Below are positions 5,567-6,000 of a stretch of DNA of 6,000 nt, in pieces. The notes beneath the pieces were generated by a model. That model made no database searches. It saw only the letters and a list, made by a program, of their open reading frames with translations, and had not been told where the DNA came from. Source of the DNA: Pseudomonadota bacterium. GTDB taxonomy: Bacteria; Pseudomonadota; Gammaproteobacteria; Steroidobacterales; Steroidobacteraceae. Position numbers and translations under genes: made by a program. The stretch spans positions 1 through 6,000 of the forward strand of contig JAJYTX010000196.1 in the NCBI GenBank assembly GCA_021792815.1, in the 5' to 3' direction. Positions within the stretch are counted from its first letter, which is position 1; every line of letters begins with the position of its first letter.

Positions 5567-6000
5567 TCAGGACAACCACCTGCGCAGCAGGCCCGACAGC
5601 CGCCGCACCCGCGCGCCGTAGGGCGGGAAGAATATCCGGGCCAGCATCACCCGCGTCTCGAGCACGGCCCGTTCGTGCGAGAAAGCGCGGATGCCCCACT
5701 CGCCGTGATAGCTGCCGATGCCCGAATGGTTGACCCCGCCGAACGGCAGCTTGTGGTGCAGGAACTGCGCGGCCGCATGATTGATGCAGGTGCCGCCGGC
5801 GCTGGTGCGCGCGATCAGCCGTTCGGCCGCGTCGCGCCTTCGTGTCCAGATGTACAGCGCCAGCGGCTTCGGCGCCCGGTTGATCCGCTCGATCACCTCG
5901 TCCAGCGACCGGAAGCGGATGAGCGGCAGCAGCGGACCGAAGATTTCCTCCTGCATGATGCGGGCATCCTCCGGGACATCGGTGAGCACGGTCGGCGCGA
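5567..6000 (-). CDS. Aldehyde dehydrogenase, class-3-like, C-terminal part
   Basis: The C-terminal 143 residues of an NAD(P)-dependent aldehyde dehydrogenase; the rest, including the catalytic Cys and general-base Glu, lies right of the window. The frame stays open to base 6000, and the residues before the GTG at 5989 (Ala-Pro-Thr) fit the family, so 5989 is not a start. Visible motifs are EEIFGP (visible residues 17-22, coenzyme-binding Glu18), SAGGTCIN (66-73) and PFGGVNHSGIG (85-95). The His/Phe-rich stretch between them and the GxxAFSHERAVLE block resemble coniferyl and long-chain fatty aldehyde dehydrogenases (class 3, membrane-associated types) rather than betaine or succinic-semialdehyde enzymes. 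The C-terminus is rich in Arg and Leu, and ends in an amphipathic, possibly membrane-touching tail. The exact substrate cannot be told from this part. Confidence 0.92.
   Translation of the reverse strand, partial: APTVLTDVPEDARIMQEEIFGPLLPLIRFRSLDEVIERINRAPKPLALYIWTRRRDAAERLIARTSAGGTCINHAAAQFLHHKLPFGGVNHSGIGSYHGEWGIRAFSHERAVLETRVMLARIFFPPYGARVRRLSGLLRRWLS

Overview
This is a GC-rich window (about two thirds G+C by eye) of ordinary bacterial chromosome. The gene set and protein styles suggest a high-GC Pseudomonadota, perhaps a gammaproteobacterium; that placement is inference. No tRNA, rRNA, CRISPR array, transposase or phage gene was seen. Both ends cut through genes.

Layout, left to right. 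(1) Positions 2-1123, + strand: the C-terminal part of a two-HKD phospholipase D / cardiolipin synthase-like enzyme with two membrane helices at its end. (2) Positions 1157-1858, - strand: a histidine phosphatase whose signature resembles the sedoheptulose-1,7-bisphosphatase (Shb17-like) branch. (3) Positions 1859-2123: a divergent intergenic region with a 15-base direct repeat and weak promoter candidates. (4) Positions 2124-2600, + strand: a stand-alone two-CBS-domain protein. (5) Positions 2613-6000, all - strand, so transcribed right to left: a class-3-like aldehyde dehydrogenase C-terminus, glucose-6-phosphate dehydrogenase (zwf), the 5' end of a secreted serine beta-lactamase-like hydrolase, and a DUF4015-type putative glycoside hydrolase.

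The most unusual spot is about 3560-3622. There the beta-lactamase-like gene stops making sense just after its SxxK motif, and a glycoside-hydrolase-like gene that lacks its own N-terminus takes over in another frame. It looks like a deletion scar that joined two formerly separate genes on the same strand; a mis-assembly would look the same. The hydrolase reading frame has no signal peptide, while the beta-lactamase remnant has one but is out of frame with it.

Functionally, zwf feeds the oxidative pentose phosphate pathway and makes NADPH. The Shb17-like phosphatase may act on sugar phosphates of the same pathway. The other genes have no obvious joint role. No previously undescribed multi-gene system was found; apart from the junction, the region is housekeeping in character.
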